From Littorina saxatilis (taxonomy: Eukaryota; Mollusca; Gastropoda; Littorinimorpha; Littorinidae), in NCBI RefSeq assembly GCF_037325665.1, contig NC_090255.1:4970242-5034241 (forward strand): DNA of 64,000 bases, read 5' to 3'. Within the stretch, counting starts at the first letter, position 1; each line of letters begins with the position of its first letter. The notes under the pieces are model-generated. The model worked only from the letters and a program-made list of their open reading frames with translations. It was not told where the DNA came from and made no database searches. The translations under genes were made by a program, and so were the position numbers. Positions 35,066-47,000 of the stretch are shown piece by piece.

Positions 35066-35385
35066 TTAACACAACCCCCCCCCCCCCCCCACACACACAC
35101 ACACACACACACAATATTCCCCACCTCTGCACAGGGAGCTGATAGGCTGTCGATTTTTGTTTTATATCAGCCCAGGGATCTAATATAGGTCTATGATCAG
35201 CCTAAGTGGAAGGATGTCAGACTGACTTTAGTTCCGTGTGCGTGGGTGCTTACGTGGGTGCATGCACGCATATCCCTTTACCGTAGACAGTAACATTACA
35301 TAGTTTTTGATTATTTTTATCCGGATACAGTACAGACCAATACTCCATCTGCGTCTGAAGTGAGCTACACATTTCACCATCAGCC

Positions 35386-35464
35386 ATGTCTAACGGCGAT
35401 CAGTTTTTGGGCCACTGGAAGTTGGCTTCCAGCGAAAACTGGGATGAATACATGAAAGCTGCGG
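35386..35464 (+). CDS. FABP: FABP exon 1 (coding part)
   Basis: ATG within AGCCATGTC. The donor GTATGT follows; the exon ends after the first base of codon 27. Confidence 0.9.
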
Positions 35465-35520
35465 GTATGTTACATTTTTATTCAAAGTTCAGGAAAAATA
35501 GAAAGTGGGACAGTGAGCAT

Positions 35521-35597
<77 letters not shown>

Positions 35598-38500
35598 GCG
35601 AGACAGACAAACAGACACACATACAGACAGAAAGAAAGACGGACGGACGTACCGACAGACAGAGGCAGATACTATTAACGTGGGGATGGATATGCAGCGA
35701 GTGTGTGTGCGTGTGTGCGCCCGTGTGTGTGCGTGTGTGTGCGTACGTGTGTGTGTGCGTGTGTGTGCGTGTGGATGTGTGCGTCCGTGTGTGTGTGTGT
35801 GTTCGTGCGTGTGTTGGCGGGGGATGGAGGGGAGGAGGAGGTTAAACCTCCCTATCAACCACTCATTAAAACACAACTACGTCATGCTAATAAACCTCCA
35901 TTAAAAAGAAAATTAAAAAAATTCTCAGGTGTTGGACTGGCCACTCGGAAAGAAGCCAACCAGTTGACCAACAACAAAGAATGGAAGAGGGGAGGGGGGG
36001 CCACGCAACCTGATGTTGTATGCATCTTCAACTCCCGTACAAGCACAGTGCTAGGGCTGCGGGCAGCTAAATCTACCTGTATACTATGTTTGTATTCAGG
36101 TGTGGAACTGGTCACTCGCAAAGTGACCAGTCAGCTGACCAGCTGCGAGATATGAAAGAAAGGATGGTGGGGGGGGGGGGGGGGGGGGGAGGCACGGGGG
36201 GCACGCAATCTGACATTTTATGTATCTAAAACTCCCTAAAAAAACAAAACACACGTGCTAGCTAGATCTCCAAACACAATCATTTTCTTTTTCTTCACAG
36301 GTGTGGAACAGTACTGGTCACGCACAAAGTGGCCAGTCAGCTGATCAGCTGCGAGATATGAAAGAAGGGAGGGGGGTGTTAGCGGGGGGGGGGGGGGGGG
36401 AGTTTGTTTCAGTGGGGGGCACACAATCTGACATTTTATGCATCTAAAACTCCCTAAAACAACAACGTGCTAGCTAGATATCCAAACACAATCATTTTCT
36501 CACTTTTTCTTCACAGGTGTTGGACTGGTCACTCGCAAAGTGGCCAACCAGCTGACCAGCTACGAGGACTGGAAGAGGGAGGGGGACCAGTGGACGCTCC
36601 ACATCTCCTCCACCTTCAAGTCCAAAATCGTCACCTTCAAGATGGGCGAGGAATTTGACGAGGACACCATGGACGGCAGGAAGGTCAAGGTGAGGTCAAG
36701 GTCATCACTAAAGTCATTTGAGGTCAAGGATGTATAAGAAGGGTCAGGGTGGATTGTTTCAACTTGAAGGCCGGTCATTGATGTGCAGTGACTGAGTGTT
36801 CAACGATAAGAAAAAAAACCGGGTTGAGTCTTCAAGTGATGGGTCAAAGTTCAGAGATTTTTATTTATTTATTTACGAGGATTTATATCGCGCACGTATC
36901 TCACCACACAAGGCGACTCAAGGCGCATGTTACCTATTAATGCCGTGTGAGATGGAATTTTTTACACAATATATCACGCATTCACATCGGCCAGTAGATC
37001 GACTGCCTTTAGGCGCTGCATCCACCTTTCACGGCCTATTATTCCAGGTCACACGGGTATTTTGGTGGACATTTTTATCTACGCCTATACAATTTTGCCA
37101 GGAAAGACCCTTTTTGTCAATCGTGGGATCTTTAACGTGCACACCCCAATGTAGTGTACACGAAGGGACCTCGGTTTTTCGTCTCATCCGAAAGACTAGC
37201 ACTTGAACCCACCACCTAGGTTAGGAAAGGGGGGAGAAAATAGCGGCCTGACCCAGGGTCGAACACGCAACCTCTCGATTCCGAGCGCAAGTGCGTTACC
37301 ACTCGGCCACCCAGTCCCTAAGCGACATAATCGGGTTCAATGAGGTCAAGGATGAGACAAATGACAAAGTGGGTCACTGTGTAAAGTCAAGAGGTCACAC
37401 GAGGTCATAGATATAAGCAAGGGAATTCTGAGTCAGCTAGAGTAAAGAATAACGCAAAGGTCAATTATATAATTAGTTGTTTAGGGCGGGGATGTAGCTC
37501 AGTCGGTAGCGCGCTGGATTTGTATCCAGTTGGCCGCTGTCAGCGTGAGTTCGTCCCCACGTTCGGCGAGAGATTTATTTCTCAGAGTCAACTTTGTGTG
37601 CAGACTCTCCTCGGTGTCCGAACACCCCTGTGTGTACACGCAAGCACAAGACCAAGTGCGCACGAAAAAGATCCTGTAATCCATGTCAGAGTTCGGTGGG
37701 TTATAGAAACACGAAAATACCCAGCATGCTTCCTCCGAAAGCGGCGTATGGCTGCCTAAATGGCGGGGTAAAAACGGTCGTACACGTAAAATTCCACTCG
37801 TGCAAAAAAACACGAGTGCACGTGGGAGTTTCAGCCCACGAACGTAGAAGAAGAAGATTAGTTGTTTAAAATGTAAAGCAAGCAAAAATTGAATGTTCGT
37901 TATTTTCAGTCGTTGGTGACATTAGAGGGGGATAAAATGGTCCACAAACAGAAGCCCACCAAAGAAGGCGAACTGGACTCTACCGTTACCCGAGAAATTT
38001 TGGATGATGGACGTTTATTAGTGGTAAGTATGCCGAGTTAAACCTTGGGAAAGTTTTATTCGCTGTATTCACCCTCTCTGGATAACTTGCACATGTCAAA
38101 ACAGTTGCAGAATCACAAATCTCAAAACCGTTAGGCTTTTTTTCTTTGTTTCACTTTTGGCAGCGTTCACTCTAAATATGCCGCCTAAAACGGACTCGTT
38201 TCTGTCCACAGCCAAAGCTTTTATCACACAAAAATTGCTATATATGACAGCTAAGACCGTATTTGTTACATTTTAGCAGTGTTGACCCCGAGTTTCCACT
38301 GCAAACAAAAAATAATAGCAAAATCTCAAAGTATGTGCGAGTCACCTAAGATTCACCTTCAACAAATCGAAGAAAATAATAGCCAAAGGCTATTTTCATT
38401 AATTCATTAAAAAGCTTGCTGGAAATAACCTATAACTAGCCCGGCCTCGAGATTTAAAAAAAATATAACAAAAAGTCTTCTTTTCGTGGTAGTTGATAAT

Positions 38501-39396
38501 TTCATTTATTTTCACTCCGTTTTTGAAAAGCTTCTTTAGTTTCCTGGTGTGCTTTAAATAATGCTCTCGTCAACCCGAAACAGATAAATCTAAAGCATAT
38601 TTTAATTAGTCTGACTTGTAGACAAAGTTGTATCATGTTATTTTGAAGTATTGGGGGCTTTTTACGGTGATTCGTGAAGGCCGCTTCACTGGTCCATATT
38701 ATTTGCCCAGGCTCCTAATATGGACCATTTGTGATTTTTTTCTGCATTTAATTTTTGCTGAATGTCGATCTATTTCACTCTAAATTGGCCTAACGGTTAA
38801 CCTAAGAGAGAAGGACTACCAAACACAAAATGAAACTTCTTCGCAAGAAAACAAGCTAGTTATCAGCATGAAACAAAAAGTGGTCCATATTAGGAGCCCT
38901 TCCCTTACCTTTTATTTCCGAGTCGAGATCAAAATTCCCCTTTCAAATGCTACATTTCAACAGCACACCCCCCCCCCCCCCCCCCATGGCAAGCCTTTGA
39001 GAAGACCCCCTCTCCATCTTCTCTCAAAGAGAAGGTCCAGTCTTCGTTTGTGAATGTGTGTGTGCACGTGTGTGCGCCAATCTGGGTGGGTGTGTGCATG
39101 TTGTGTTTGTGTGCGCGCGTACATATGTGTGTATCAGTGTGAGTGGAGTGTGTGCTAGTGTGTGTATGTCTGTCTGTGTGTGTGTGCCATGGGTGGCGGT
39201 GTGTGTGTGTGTGTAAGCGCGCGCTGGTTTCGACAGCTTGCCCCGTGTCTGTCTTCCGTCTCATCCGACACTCATTTGTACCCAATTTGCAAACACAGAT
39301 GACATCACGCTCATTCTGCTTTCTTCTTTGCAGACGTTTGTAGCAGAAAACAAAGGCCTAACAGCGAAGAGATACTTCACGTCCCACAAGCCCTGA
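35386..39396 (+). CDS. FABP: Fatty-acid-binding protein, four exons
   Basis: Coding exons 35386-35464, 36517-36689, 37910-38023 and 39334-39396 join in phase to 142 aa. All introns have GT...AG ends and sit in the four-exon layout typical of the FABP/CRABP family. The start [22 protein letters not shown] matches the conserved F-x-G-x-W-K-L-x-x-S-x-N-(W/F) opening. [13 protein letters not shown] aligns with the helix II end, and [13 protein letters not shown] and the last exon [14 protein letters not shown] supply later beta strands. Family role: cytosolic carriage of long-chain fatty acids or other small lipids in a ten-strand barrel. The length is slightly above the usual 127-135 aa, partly from a longer EF-type loop. 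No signal peptide. Poly(A) signal at 39741-39746. The ligand and subtype cannot be assigned. Confidence 0.92.
35525..35816. repeat. Microsatellites in FABP intron 1
   Basis: (GA)n at 35525-35587, CAGA/GAAA stretch, then (GT)n with GCGT variants at about 35700-35816. Confidence 0.93.
35929..35992 (+). pseudogene. FABP pseudo-exon 2, copy 1
   Basis: Follows a CAG acceptor. In the host phase it reads [20 protein letters not shown], close to true exon 2 ([20 protein letters not shown]). It then runs into a G-rich tract, and the remaining two thirds of the exon and the donor are missing. Confidence 0.85.
36100..36155 (+). pseudogene. FABP pseudo-exon 2, copy 2
   Basis: After a TATTCAG acceptor it reads [18 protein letters not shown] and then a stop; decayed partial duplicate of exon 2 followed by a poly-G tract. 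Confidence 0.85.
36301..36361 (+). pseudogene. FABP pseudo-exon 2, copy 3
   Basis: After TTCTTCACAG the DNA matches exon 2 (GTCACGCACAAAGTGGCCAG), but a small insertion shifts the frame and a stop follows. Its upstream intron phrase (CTAGCTAGATCTCCAAACAC) matches that before the true exon. Confidence 0.83.
36517..36689 (+). CDS. FABP: FABP exon 2
   Basis: Acceptor TTTTTCTTCACAG, donor GTGAGG; 173 nt, the usual length of FABP exon 2. It encodes [18 protein letters not shown] through DGRKVK. Confidence 0.92.
36858..37318 (-). mobile_element. SINE with tRNA-Leu/Ser-like head, FABP intron 2
   Basis: Minus orientation: head GGGACTGGGTGGCCGAGTGG at the right, body as in 22013-22452, (AAAT)n tail at the left. 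Confidence 0.87.
37484..37856 (+). mobile_element. tRNA-derived SINE, FABP intron 2
   Basis: Box A TAGCTCAGTCGG, box B-like GTGAGTTCGTCC, a second body type (AGATCCTGTAATCCATGTC, CACGTGGGAGTTTCAGCCC) and a (GAA)n tail. A perfect 12-bp target duplication ATTAGTTGTTTA lies at 37472-37483 and 37857-37868. Confidence 0.93.
37910..38023 (+). CDS. FABP: FABP exon 3
   Basis: Acceptor TATTTTCAG, donor GTAAGTA; 114 nt. Encodes [17 protein letters not shown] through DDGRLLV. Confidence 0.9.
38024..39333 (+). other. FABP intron 3
   Basis: Holds GGCTCCTAATATGGACC (about 38710) and its inverse GGTCCATATTAGGAGCC (about 38882), probably the ends of a small MITE; a poly-C run at 38968-38985; and GT tracts at 39053-39220. 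Confidence 0.6.
39334..39396 (+). CDS. FABP: FABP exon 4
   Basis: Acceptor TTCTTTGCAG. Encodes [20 protein letters not shown] and a TGA stop. Confidence 0.9.
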   Translation, partial: TFVAENKGLTAKRYFTSHKP

Positions 39397-39740
39397 CGTC
39401 ATTCATCGTGTTGCGTCATCGGTGTCTCATTGAAATCATCAATGCTTCATAATAATTAAGCTTATGACCGAACTTGATCAAAATGTGCAAACTTGCAATT
39501 CTCTATTAGGTTCTAAAGAAATTAACTATTGTGTCAATTGTGCTGGTATTGTCCATTCAATCTTATTTCACCAACGATCAAATAAAAACAAGTTAATAAA
39601 TGTATGCAAAATAAGCCTAATGATGTACTGTTCAGCTCTTAGTTGTAGGTGATTGGATATTATTATGCTATCTTTTGAATGTGCATTCCATCTGCCATCA
39701 TGATCAACACCCTGGCTACTGTGCTAGTAATTTGTTTATG

Positions 39741-39746
39741 AATAAA
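39741..39746 (+). terminator. FABP poly(A) signal
   Basis: AATAAA 345 bp after the stop. An earlier AATAAA at about 39580 is an alternative. Confidence 0.55.
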
Positions 39747-40180
39747 TTCTTCAACAGACACGAGTAGTGTTTTTTTTACGAAATTAATTCATACAAAAAC
39801 CCACTGTACACAGAGACCACCCAGGCTGTTCATGTTTGGTATGTGACCAAGTGGAGGGTTGGTCTTATGCCATCTAAAATCCTGCCCTAATCTGAGACGG
39901 TGAGCCAAACTTTTCACAAGGAGTACATTCAATTCATTTTGCAACTTGGCATGGGTGTCAGATACATGCACAAAATCTAACAAACATGTCCCACGTCAAG
40001 TCAAGCAGACAGTTAAGTTCTGTATGGGTTCAAGTCGAGCTGAACAAATTTGTGATCGCATGAAGAGAATCATAAGGCAATGAGCCAGTACCCTACTGGC
40101 AATATCCAAGAGCCAAAGTGACATAAGCGCTCCGAATAATGTGCTGAACTAGTGTATTTTGTGCATCACATTATTACTTT
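39747..40180. other. Between FABP and RPL7 3' ends
   Basis: Convergent intergenic space with no gene. The part from about 40125 is the flank of a U31 unit (CTGAACTAGTGTATTTT). Confidence 0.5.
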
Positions 40181-40248
40181 GCTTCATCAGAACATCCTAT
40201 CAGTCACAGAAATCAGACTGGGGCGGTAAATGGTTCATCATCAAAGCT
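40181..40248 (-). ncRNA. SNORD31: U31-type box C/D snoRNA, copy 1 (3' of RPL7)
   Basis: Minus strand: terminal stem GCTT/AAGC, C box ATGATGA, D' guide TTTACCGCCCCAGT followed by CTGA, and D box CTGA. It lies about 690 bp beyond the predicted RPL7 poly(A) signal, so it may be a non-expressed duplicate. Confidence 0.7.
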
Positions 40249-40339
40249 TTGTGCGAAATAAGCAAGAGTTATACAAGAAAAATCTCATGGGAATGAAATT
40301 TGTTCATTTCAACAATTGCTATTTATCTATCTATATCTA

Positions 40340-40659
40340 TCTATATATACGGCTTGTGTGTGTGTCTGTCTTGTCTGTCGGTCACTTCGCGATGCACGGC
40401 CAAAGTTCTCGATGGATCTGCTTCAAATTCGGTGGGCATATTCAGGTAGACCCAAAACACCATCTGGTCGATGAAAATTTTCAACACGTGCTCTCAGCGC
40501 GCAGCGCTGAACCGATTTTGGTTTTTCTGTACATCCATTCCCAGTAACTCTTCCTTTTTTTCTCCAGTGTTTTGCGCGTTTATCTCCCTTCGTGTGGCGT
40601 CAATCGCGAAGCCGGGTATTGGGCTCTACTTCTTCCCGGCAAAGCGGGCATTCATCTAG
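40340..40659 (+). mobile_element. Non-autonomous Helitron-like element
   Basis: Starts TCTATATATACGGC after an A and ends with a short hairpin (CCCGGCAAAGCGGG), ATTCAT and CTAG, followed by T. TC...CTAG ends between A and T without duplication are the Helitron signature. Relative at 60019-60497. Confidence 0.75.
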
Positions 40660-40937
40660 TTCCTTTATGTGCCAGGAACTTGTTTCCACGCAACTAAACA
40701 GTGCTTACGTCCCTTTGTTTCTTTTCATTTGGCATGAAGGGCATTACATGGGAAGGAATCTTTAACATAACCATCAGGTACGACAGGTTCATGTACGTTG
40801 CAACACACACAGATGCACTCACCGACTCAGACGCACTCACAAGACAAACATGCAAACACTCACATCCAAACACAGATGCACTTGCATACGCATATAAACA
40901 AAATGTGCCCCAGTCAAAAACATACAGGATTTTTTCT

Positions 40938-40943
40938 TTTATT
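40938..40943 (-). terminator. RPL7 poly(A) signal
   Basis: AATAAA on the minus strand, about 52 nt after the RPL7 stop codon. Confidence 0.6.
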
Positions 40944-40994
40944 TTTTTTTGCAGACAGATAACTGGTACGAATCATTTGAGGGTGTCCTTGTGC

Positions 40995-41034
40995 TCATGT
41001 CATCCGTCGCAGCAGAGCATTGATCTTGTCATCC
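40995..41034 (-). CDS. RPL7: RPL7 terminal exon
   Basis: Acceptor TATGTTGCAG. Encodes [12 protein letters not shown] and TGA; 40 coding nt. Confidence 0.88.
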
Positions 41035-44000
41035 CTGCAACATAGAGCGTACAGTTTAGCCAGCAATCCCAGGAACAAACACGCAAAACAATCAATGTTT
41101 GCAAAACATGTGCTTACTTATAGACCTCAAGTGAGCGATCAATACACGTTGTGAGCGATCAATACACGTTGTGAGCGATCAATACACGTTGTGAGCGATC
41201 AATACACGTTGTGAGCCATCAATACACGTTGTGAGCGATCAAAACACGTTGTGAGCGATCAATACACGATGTGAGCGATCAATACACGTTGTGAGCGATC
41301 AATACACGTTGTGAGCGATCAATACACGTTGTGAGCGATCAATACACGTTGTGAGCGATCAATACACGTTGTGAGCGATCAATACAGGTTGTGAGTGATC
41401 TAAACACGTTGTGAGCGATCAATACACGTTGTGAGCGATCAATACACGTTGTGAGCGATCAAAACACGTTGTGAGCGATCAAAACACGTTGTGAGCGATC
41501 AATACACGTTGTGAGCGATCAATACACGTTGTGAGCGATCAATACACGTTGTGAGCGATCAAAACACGTTGTGAGCGATCAATACACGTTGTGAGCGATC
41601 AATACACGTTGTGAGCGATCAAAACACGTTGTGAGCGATCAAAACACGTTGTGAGCGATCAATACGTGCCAGCGATCCTTTCCCACAACAACCTGTGAAC
41701 TCCGATGAAATGGTGAACGCTGATTTTCAAAAGAAAATGGTATCATATTTAGCGCATGCTTCATGGCATACACATCATAGTTGTTAGTCCTGATCGCAGG
41801 ATAAAGCTGATCACAAGCGAAGAACATGCTCCGGATGTTGTGAAAAGCTTGGCCAAGGTAAAGGCCAAGGTCTTACTCTACCTCTACCAGACCACCACAA
41901 AAATCCTGACTATTTCTGGAAAACGTTTATTGTGTGCTGTTTTGCTGTCGATTCTTTTAGGTCTGAAATGGAGTGTTGCACTGTGCACAAAACGTTGAAC
42001 AGATAAGATGTCAACATATCAACAGCTGAACTAGTGTATTTTCAGCATCAGACAGCATTGCTGTGCTTCATCAGAACATCCAATCAGTCACAGAAATCAG
42101 ACTGGGGCGGTAAATCGTTCATCACTAAAGCTTTGATGATTAGATATGATTTTTACAATAATTTCTTTGTGTGTATATTCATTCAAATCCGTGTCACATT
42201 CTCTGGTTTCCATGTTATGCAAGTAATGTATTTTTAAATTCTTGTAATGTTCCAAACGTAATGTTTGTTTGTTTGTTTGTTTATTTGTTGCTTAACGTCC
42301 AGCCGACTACGCAGAGCCATATCAGGACGAGGAAGGGGGGGGGGGGGGGGGGGGGGGGTGAAGGGAGCCACTTGTCAAGCGATTCCTGTTTACAAATGCA
42401 CTAACCCATTACTTGTGTCCCAGCAGGCTTTAGTAAAACTAAATTAATACCTACTGGAAGATTACCAGTTTCCAGTATGTTAAAATAGGCTTAACCTATC
42501 TACTGCTGGACTTACATCAGAACACTAACAGATTAAACTATACATGAATCGCGAGACAAGCGGCAAGAGAAGAGATTTTTGGAAAAAATACAGGTGAATG
42601 AGCAAGAAGGCAGAAAAAAGAAAAGAATTCATGAAGAAAAAGAGAGCATGACAGGAAAGAGGAACCAAAAATCTACCTAACAGCAAACGAGAAAGCTCCT
42701 GCGGTTCCAAAAACAGGAGGGGCCTTTAATTTCATAACCGCAGTGCCCCACTGCGGGACAAACGTAATGTATCAACATTATTTCAGGAGAAGTGAATTCC
42801 CTGACCATTCCTTTTTTTTTTCTTTTTATAAATCAACACACACCTATAGCTGAACAGTTTAGTTATAAATCTCCAAAATAGTATGCAAGTCTTTAACTCA
42901 TTTTGACTCGTAAACAGATGAACTAATGTCGTTTGTGTCAAGACAGTACAGCTGTGCTTCATCAGAACTTACAATCAGTCATAGAAATCAGACTGGGGCG
43001 GTAAATTGTTCATCATTAAAGCTTTGATTAGATATGATTTTTACAATAATTTCTTTGAGTTTAAATTCATTCAAATCCGTGTCACATCCTCCGGTTTCCA
43101 TGTTGTGCAAGTAATGAATTATTAACGTCTTGTGACGTTCAATATGTGATATCAGTATGTGTTCAAAAATAACGGTCCTGTTTTTAAGGTTGTGAAAGAG
43201 TGAATACTCTTGCATTTAGTGAGTCAAACTTTCCCCCTACATTACAGGCCAGTCACTAGCGAGGGGCGTTACAGAAACACAAGACATTCCCTTTTTAAAA
43301 GATGATTTTCGTAAATTCTTGTTGGTCTGAAAAGGGTTCCACTGTGCACAAAATATTGCACAGCTAAAATCTTTCTTTCTTTATTTGGTGTTTAACGCCG
43401 TTTTCAACCACGAAGGTTATATCGCGACGGGGGAAGGGGGGAGATGGGATAGAGCCACTTGTCAATTGTTTCTTGTTCACAAAAGCACTAATCAAAAATT
43501 TGCTCCAGGGGCTTGCAACGTAGTACAATATATTACCTTACTGGGAGAATGCAAGTTTCCAGTACAAAGGACTTAACATTTCTTACATACTGCTTGACTA
43601 ATATCTTTACAAACATTGACTATATTCTATACAAGAAACACTTAACAAGGGTAAAAGGAGAAACAGAATCCGTTAGTCGCCTCTTACGACATGCACAGCT
43701 AAAATGTCAACATATCAACAGCTGAACTACATAATGAATTTTGTGCATCAGACAGTATTTTTTTTACTTCATCAGAACATCCAATCAGTCATAAAAATCA
43801 GACTGTCAATATCATTTCAGGAGGTTGTCTATTCTTCCTCACCAGGCAAATGTGCAATTTAATCGACATCAAAGTGCACATTCACAAAACTGGGAATGCA
43901 AGTAAATTCCTTGACCATTTCTTTGTATTTTATCAACACACACCCAATGACCTATAGCTGAACTGTTTAGTTGTAAATCTCCAACAAAGTAAGCAAGTCT

Positions 44001-47000
44001 CTTATCTCTTTTTACATTTAGTCAAGTTTTGATATTTATTTTTTATAAACTCTTCAACAGCTGAACTAATGTACTTTTCTTTATTAAATATAATTTTTAA
44101 AAGTTTTTTTTAAGTGTAAATTCATTCAAATCCGTGTCACATTCTCTGGTTTCCATGTAACACAAGTATTGTATTTTTAACATTCTTGTGATGTTCCCAA
44201 CGTAACGTATCAATATTATTTCAGGAGATTGTTTTTCCATCCCCACCAGGCAATTGTGTAATTTAATCGACATCAAAGTGCCAATTTATACAGCTGGGAA
44301 TGCAAGTGAATTCCCTGATCATTCCTTTGTTATCAACACACACTATAGCTGAACAGTTTTGTTGTAAATCTCAAACATAGTATGCAAGTCTTCAACTCAA
44401 TTTTTTTTTTTTAACTCAACAGCTGAACTTATGTAGTTTCTTTGTCAGATAATTTGCTGTGCCTTGTCAGAACATCCAATCAGTCACAGAAATCAGACTG
44501 GGGCGGTAAATCGTTCATCATGAAAGCTTTGATTAGATATGATTTTTACAATATTTTTTTGTATAGTGTAAATTCATTCAAATCCGTGTCACATTCTTTT
44601 TTTTTTTATCAACACAGACCTAATGATCTATAGCTGAACTGTTTAGTTGGAAATCTCCAACATAGTATCCTTTCTTTATTTGGTGTTTAAGTCGTTTTCA
44701 ACCACGAAGGTTATATCGCGACGGGGAAAGGGGGGAGATGGGATAGAGCCACTTGTCAATTGTTTCTTGTTCACAAAAGCACTAATCAAAAATTTGCTCC
44801 AGGGGCTTGCAACGTAGTACAATATATTACCTTACTGGGAGAATGCAAGTTTCCAGTACAAAGGACTTAACATTTCTTACATACTGCTTGACTAAAATCT
44901 TTACAAAAATTGACTATATTCTACACAAAAAACACTTAACAAGGGTAAAAGGAGAAACAGAATCCGTTAGTCACCTCTTACGACATGCTGGGGAGCATCG
45001 GGTAAATTCTTCCCCCAACCCACGGGGAGTCCGACATAGTATGCAAGTCTCTTATCTCTCTTTTTTTTTTTTAAACTCTTCAACAGCTGAACTAATGTAG
45101 TTTTTTTGTCAGATAATTTGCTGTGCCTTGTCAGAACATCCAATCAGTCACAGAAATCAGACTGGGGCGGTAAATCATTCATCTTTAAAGCTTTGATTAT
45201 TAGATATGATTTGTACAATAATTTCTAAGAGTGTAAATTCATTCAAATCCATATCACATTCTTTGGTTTTGATGTTACGCAAGTAATGTATTTGTAAATT
45301 CTTGTATATGTTCCAAACGTAACATATCAATATGTGAAGGTGCACCGGACATTTTCCCGGCAGACCAAGATGATGTGTGAAAAATCATTTATTATCCAAA
45401 TCAACATCTATAGCTTTAAGTTCTTAGTTAGAAATAAATTATACGCATAACATGGGACCCACTTTTCACCAATTCTGGAGGATGATCAATGATTATTAGC
45501 ATCTTCCTCACCAGGCAAATTTGCAAGTTAACCGGCATCGAAGTGCCAATACACAAATCTTAGAATGCAGGTGAATTTCCTTAGTATTGCTTTTTCTTAT
45601 CAACACACACAAATAGCTGAACAGTTTAGTTTTAAACCAACATATGATATTATGCAAGTTTTTGTAAACATTTTTTAACTGTTGAACAGCTGAACCAATG
45701 AAGTTTCTGTGTCAGATAATTTGCTGTGCTTCATCAGAACATCCTGTCAGTCACAGAAATCAGACTGGGGCGGTAAATGGTTCATCATCAAAGCTTGAAC
45801 GGCAACAGACATTAAACTTTGGTCAGATGACAATGCAGCAGGTGGACAGATACAAGGGGTAGCATAGTGACTGCCAGCCATGGAACGAGGACAGATACAA
45901 GGGGTAGCATAGTGACTGCCAGCCATGGAACGAGGACAGATACAAGGGGTAGCATAGTGACTGCCAGCCATGGAACGAGGACAGATACAAGGGGTAGCAT
46001 AGTGACTGCCAGCCATGGAACGAGGACAGATACAAGGGGTAGCATAGTGACTGCCAGCCATGGAACGAGGAACAGACAGATACAAGGGGTAGCATAGTGA
46101 CTGCCAGCCATGGAACGAGGAACAGACAGATACAAGGGGTAGCATAGTGACTGCCAGCCATGGAACGAGGAACAGACAGATACAAGGGGTAGCATAGTGA
46201 CTGCCAGCCATGGAACGAGGAACAGACAGATACAAGGGGTAGCATAGTGACTGCCAGCCATGGAACGAGGAACAGACAGATACAAGGGGTAGCATAGTGA
46301 CTGCCAGCCATGGAACGAGGAACAGACAGATACAAGGTGTAGCATAGTGACTGCCAGCCATGGAACGAGGACAGATACAAGGGGTAGCATAGTGACTGCC
46401 AGCCATGGAACGAGGACAGATACAAGGGGTAGCATAGTGACTGCCAGCCATGGAACGAGGACAGATACAAGGGGTAGCATAGTGACTGCCAGCCATGGAA
46501 CGAGGACAAATACAAGGGGTAGCATAGTGACTGCCAGCCATGGAACGAGGAACAGATACAAGGGGTAGCATAGTGACTGCCAGCCATGGAACGAGGACAG
46601 ATACAAGGGGTAGCATAGTGACTGCCAGCCATGGAACGAGGACAGATACAAGGGGTAGCATAGTGACTGCCAGCCATGGAACGAGGAACAGATACAAGGG
46701 GTAGCATAGTGACTGCCAGCCATGGAACGAGGAACAGATACAAGGGGTAGCATAGTGACTGCCAGCCATGGAACGAGGAACAGATACAAGGGGTAGCATA
46801 GTGACTGCCAGCCATGGAACGAGGAACAGACAAACAATGCAGCAGGTGGACAGATAAAAGGGGTAGCATAGTGACTGCCAGCCATGGAACGAGGAACAGA
46901 TACAAGGGGTAGCATAGTGACTGCCAGCCATGGAACGAGGAACAGACAAACAATGCAGCAGGTGGACAGATAAAAGGGGTAGCATAGTGACTGCCAGCCA

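Larger units (their letters stand above)
41990..45830 (-). repeat. Tandem U31-bearing units in RPL7 intron
   Basis: The intron repeats a unit of several hundred bp. Each unit has AACAGCTGAACTA about 30-50 bp before the snoRNA (plus-strand order). After it come TTGATTAGATATGATTTTTA, TTCATTCAAATCCGTGTCAC, and often ACAGTTTAGTTGTAAATCTC. Units are interrupted by SINE-like insertions. Confidence 0.8.

Noticed and set aside
35513-36155. Independent open frames in FABP intron 1
   Set aside because: They cover microsatellites and decayed exon-2 copies; no start or donor supports a separate gene.
41131-41665. CRISPR-like array
   Set aside because: The 20-bp units abut directly with no spacers, in a eukaryotic intron.
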